Shown piece after piece: positions 61,203 through 64,000 of a stretch of 64,000 nt of DNA (positions are counted from its first letter, which is position 1; each line of letters opens with the position of its first letter). Source of the stretch: Pseudomonadota bacterium (GTDB lineage: Bacteria; Pseudomonadota; Gammaproteobacteria; Burkholderiales; Burkholderiaceae_B); NCBI GenBank assembly GCA_023439305.1, contig JAEXOO010000032.1, positions 1-64,000 on the forward strand, in the 5' to 3' direction. The position numbers and the translations under genes are program-made. The notes under the pieces were generated by a model, which made no database searches, was not told the origin of the DNA, and worked only from the letters and a program-made list of their open reading frames with translations.

Positions 61203-64000
61203 ACGAAATGACAAAGCGCGTAATTGACCTGCTTACCTATATCGAGCAAGTCGAAAAGCTCAAGAACAAGCCTGCGTTCTCCATACCAACAGACTACTTC
61301 GTTGCCTATGAACATGAGTTTCAGGGGTTGCCGGAGTTACAGTTCAATCTACAGGCTGATGACGATGATGTATGGTTGAGATTGCCTCGGTTGCAAGAAA
61401 TTTCTGCCCCTCCATTGGCCGAAGGACTGAAAGCGTGGGTCACATTGCCAAAAAGCCCTGAGAAAACGCCTGAGCTAAAGGCGGAATATGTGGTCTACGA
61501 AAATAAGCAAGAGGTTGCGCGCCAGCAACTGAAAGACCACCCAGAAATCCAGGAGTTGTTTGATTGGTACGTAGAGAACCAGTGGGAGCCATGGGCAGCA
61601 GCAGAACGGCCTCGTCGTAAATTGATTGCTCGTTACAACCAGTTATTCTCTTTGCAGCAAGTCATAGCGTCAGAAGGGGCTGAGACACCCATTGAACTCG
61701 TATGGGGTATTGGCTATGCATCTTGGAAGAAAGAGGGGTTTGGAGTAGCCGTCCGTCATCCGTTGCTGGTGCAGTCTTGTGATATCTCACTTAATGAAAA
61801 GACTTTCGACCTAGAAATACGTCCACGAGACGCAGAGCCTCGTCTGGAAGCAGACTGCTACTCGGAGATGAACGTTCCAGGTGTGCCCGCTCTCGAGGCG
61901 TTTTGGAAAAGCACGCTTGCTACAGGCGCAAACCGACCCAACCCGTTTGAGTCCTCAACCTATGAGGGAGTATTGAAAGCGGCTGTTGGTCATCTAGACC
62001 CATCAGGAGTCTACGAAGAACGCTTATCCGATATGGCCCCGCCGGTACCCGATGAGCATTTAAAGGTGACTAGTACGTGGGTGCTTTTTGGGCGTAAGCG
62101 TTCAGGAGATATATTCATCCAGGATGTACAGCGTCTAAAGAAGAGTGTTGAGGCCGCTCCTTCTTTGCCAAGCGTTATTGAGAATTTCGTTCAGCATGGC
62201 GACGACACAGTCAGAGTGAGACCGTCTCAACCGTTTCGCGGCTTGTCGTCGAGTGATAGTCCAGAAGATGCTTTTGAACTGTACTTCCCCATGCCGTACA
62301 ACGACGAGCAAGTCTCAATCGTTCAAAAGTTGGCTAATAACGATGGTGTCGTTGTTCAAGGCCCCCCTGGAACCGGTAAAACACATACGATTGCCAACGT
62401 GGTGTCGCATTACTTGGCGCAAGGCAAGCGTGTGCTTGTGACGGCCAAGAGCGAGACAGCTCTAGCTGTCCTTCGAGACAAACTGCCGGAACGGATTCGT
62501 CCGTTGAGTGTAGCTTTGTTATCCGACGAGCGAGACGGTATGAAGCAGTTTGAGCATTCTATTCAGACGATAGCTTCGAGCGTGGCTACGCTAAACCCCA
62601 CACGTGCTGAAAGTGCAATCGCAGTAGCAGAGGAAAAGCTTAATCAGCTCCACGCCAAGATTTCTCGCGTTGACCAATCCGTAGCCGCGTATGCAGAAAA
62701 GCATATGCAGACATATTCTTTCCAAGGTCGTGATGTGACGCCCGAGGAAATGGCAAAGCTCGTTGTGGAGCAGGCTGAGGAGTATGAATGGTTTGATGAT
62801 GAGCCGCCTGCCTCTACGGATGGCTCGTTGGCTTTTGATGATAGTGATATAAGCGCTGTACGCCAGGCGCGTATGAGGGTCGGTAAGGATTTGCTCTATG
62901 TAGACTCGACCTTGCCGGCACCCTCGGCATTTCCCGGGTGGGAAGTCTTGCTCGGGCTGCATCGTGACCTAGTAAAGGCTAAAGCCATTGATGCCAGTGT
63001 TCTTCTTGGCTGCGTGCTGCCTTTAGTAGACGCCCGCATCGACACTTTTGAGAAGGCACAAGCGCTCATATCCTTCCTTGATGAGCGACATGCCCTTAAG
63101 CGCAAGCTGGTCAACTCTCCAGAATGGGTCAATACGTTACGTGAACGATTGGTCAATGTGCAATCCGAAGACCCAATATGGAAGGCCCTGCAGCAGGTTT
63201 GCGTTGAGATAAAAGAGTTTGAAGAGCTTCGTCGCGAGCTATTGCCAAAAGCGATAGAGCTGCCGGCAGGTGCTGAGGAGAACAAAGACTTCAACGATGC
63301 CCTGGTACGTCTTATTGCGGGCAAGAGTGCGTTTGGGTTGCCCTTCGGAAAGGGGGAGGCTCGTAAGATTGTTCAGGCAGTCAGAGTGCTCGGAGTCACC
63401 CCAACGTTGGCTGACGATTGGGCGTTGGTTAGTCGACTAACCGTCTGGCGTCGGGATGTTCGTAAGTTGCTCGCACGTTGGAATGCTCTGTCGACAGAGT
63501 TTGGCCTTGAAATGGTAGGTGCGGACATTGACCTTGCTTTCCGGGAGGTAGTGAGTGCTCAAGCCTTTATTGAGGACACGCATCGGCTTCACGCTGAGTT
63601 CGACTCTAACCTGTATGAGCACATCACCAGGGTGTTTGGGCGAAATGTTGCTGAAGAGGCCGAACAAAAAGGGGAAAACTATCTTTTGGAGGTGGCGACC
63701 AGCCTTAAAGCTCATGTTGATAAGGGGCGGCTAGGGTACGCAAAACTGCGTGTTCACGAGCTATTAAAGAATCTCCAGGAGTGTAGTGGCACACTCGTCG
63801 ACCAGTTACAGGACTTTATTTCTAACCAAATTGGGAATCCATTGGCAGAAGAATCTAGCCTGGATAAGACTTGGGGCAACTTGTACAGGGAGCTTGAACG
63901 ATTATCAGCCCTGCGTTCATCGCTTGACGAAATTGTCCGTGTAGCTTCGGTCTTGGAGGCAGCTGGGGCATCTAAGTGGGCAGCCCGCATTCGAACCGAG
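61199..64000 (+). CDS. Large SF1 helicase-like ATPase (partial, runs off the window)
   Basis: The frame is open from ATG 61199 to the end of the window (934 codons, no stop). Residues 1-350 are an unrecognised N-terminal part. A helicase motif region follows: a Q-motif-like PYNDEQVSIVQKLANNDG and Walker A GPPGTGKT at residues 388-395, followed by HTIANVVSHYLAQGKRVLVTAKSETALAVL (motif Ia). After that there are over 500 residues, largely charged and coiled-coil-like, before any Walker B is reached, so the rest of the helicase lies beyond 64000. The order resembles Upf1/Dna2-type SF1 ATPases with a long insertion, several of which are known or suspected anti-phage proteins. The function is not proven. 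Confidence 0.85.
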   Translation, partial: MNEMTKRVIDLLTYIEQVEKLKNKPAFSIPTDYFVAYEHEFQGLPELQFNLQADDDDVWLRLPRLQEISAPPLAEGLKAWVTLPKSPEKTPELKAEYVVYENKQEVARQQLKDHPEIQELFDWYVENQWEPWAAAERPRRKLIARYNQLFSLQQVIASEGAETPIELVWGIGYASWKKEGFGVAVRHPLLVQSCDISLNEKTFDLEIRPRDAEPRLEADCYSEMNVPGVPALEAFWKSTLATGANRPNPFESSTYEGVLKAAVGHLDPSGVYEERLSDMAPPVPDEHLKVTSTWVLFGRKRSGDIFIQDVQRLKKSVEAAPSLPSVIENFVQHGDDTVRVRPSQPFRGLSSSDSPEDAFELYFPMPYNDEQVSIVQKLANNDGVVVQGPPGTGKTHTIANVVSHYLAQGKRVLVTAKSETALAVLRDKLPERIRPLSVALLSDERDGMKQFEHSIQTIASSVATLNPTRAESAIAVAEEKLNQLHAKISRVDQSVAAYAEKHMQTYSFQGRDVTPEEMAKLVVEQAEEYEWFDDEPPASTDGSLAFDDSDISAVRQARMRVGKDLLYVDSTLPAPSAFPGWEVLLGLHRDLVKAKAIDASVLLGCVLPLVDARIDTFEKAQALISFLDERHALKRKLVNSPEWVNTLRERLVNVQSEDPIWKALQQVCVEIKEFEELRRELLPKAIELPAGAEENKDFNDALVRLIAGKSAFGLPFGKGEARKIVQAVRVLGVTPTLADDWALVSRLTVWRRDVRKLLARWNALSTEFGLEMVGADIDLAFREVVSAQAFIEDTHRLHAEFDSNLYEHITRVFGRNVAEEAEQKGENYLLEVATSLKAHVDKGRLGYAKLRVHELLKNLQECSGTLVDQLQDFISNQIGNPLAEESSLDKTWGNLYRELERLSALRSSLDEIVRVASVLEAAGASKWAARIRTE

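Noticed and set aside
48600..64000. CRISPR array or cas genes that would make the Tn7-like module a CRISPR-associated transposon
   Set aside because: No regularly spaced repeats or cas-like frames were found in the window.

Overview
The window looks like a piece of a betaproteobacterial chromosome, most likely Alcaligenaceae (Alcaligenes/Pusillimonas/Bordetella-like). Evidence: GC-rich core genes with Burkholderiales-type proteins, a tmRNA whose tag reads ANDERFALAA, a tctA/tctB pair, and an AdoMet decarboxylase-spermidine synthase fusion. This placement is inferred from protein character, not from a database search.

Core region (1-48599). From left to right: an Ehu-type polar amino-acid/ectoine ABC importer (397-3514, minus); a CstA/BtsT-type carbon-starvation transporter with its small YbdD partner (3791-6110); a DAHP synthase gene preceded by a Phe/Tyr-codon leader peptide and attenuator (6417-7691); an FAD-linked D-2-hydroxyacid dehydrogenase, mnmA and a TSUP permease; an esterase/AraC divergent pair; a glutathione S-transferase; purB; cytochrome c'; glnK-amtB; a MarR/dioxygenase/MFS locus with a striking palindrome; tRNA-Lys(CUU); tctAB; a zinc metallopeptidase; ubiB; a two-component system; a b-type cytochrome; ribA; azoR with a LysR regulator; a GT39-type membrane glycosyltransferase; a yybP-ykoY-type manganese riboswitch ahead of a UPF0016 exporter; a PAS chemoreceptor; an odd HTH-receiver protein divergent from a membrane histidine kinase; speD-speE fusion; an RpiR-controlled MFS/racemase/MFS cluster; a nucleoside deoxyribosyltransferase-like gene; sstT; and ssrA (tmRNA).

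Accessory region (48600-64000). Immediately after ssrA, base composition drops, intergenic gaps widen and mobile or defence-type genes appear. Contents: dense palindromes and a bidirectional terminator, a 27-residue membrane peptide gene with its own terminator, a secreted Ig-like/fibrinogen-like-domain protein, a tightly overlapping Tn7-like operon (TnsA-TnsB fusion, TnsC, TniQ), a nucleotidyltransferase-fold protein, an AbiEi-like/Fic fusion, and a ribbon-helix-helix regulator translationally coupled to a large SF1 helicase-like ATPase that runs off the window. No cas genes, CRISPR array, integrase or resolvase are visible.

The most interesting items are the Tn7-like module with its fibrinogen-like neighbour beside ssrA, the RHH-helicase operon, the AbiEi-Fic fusion, and the Phe/Tyr attenuator of DAHP synthase.
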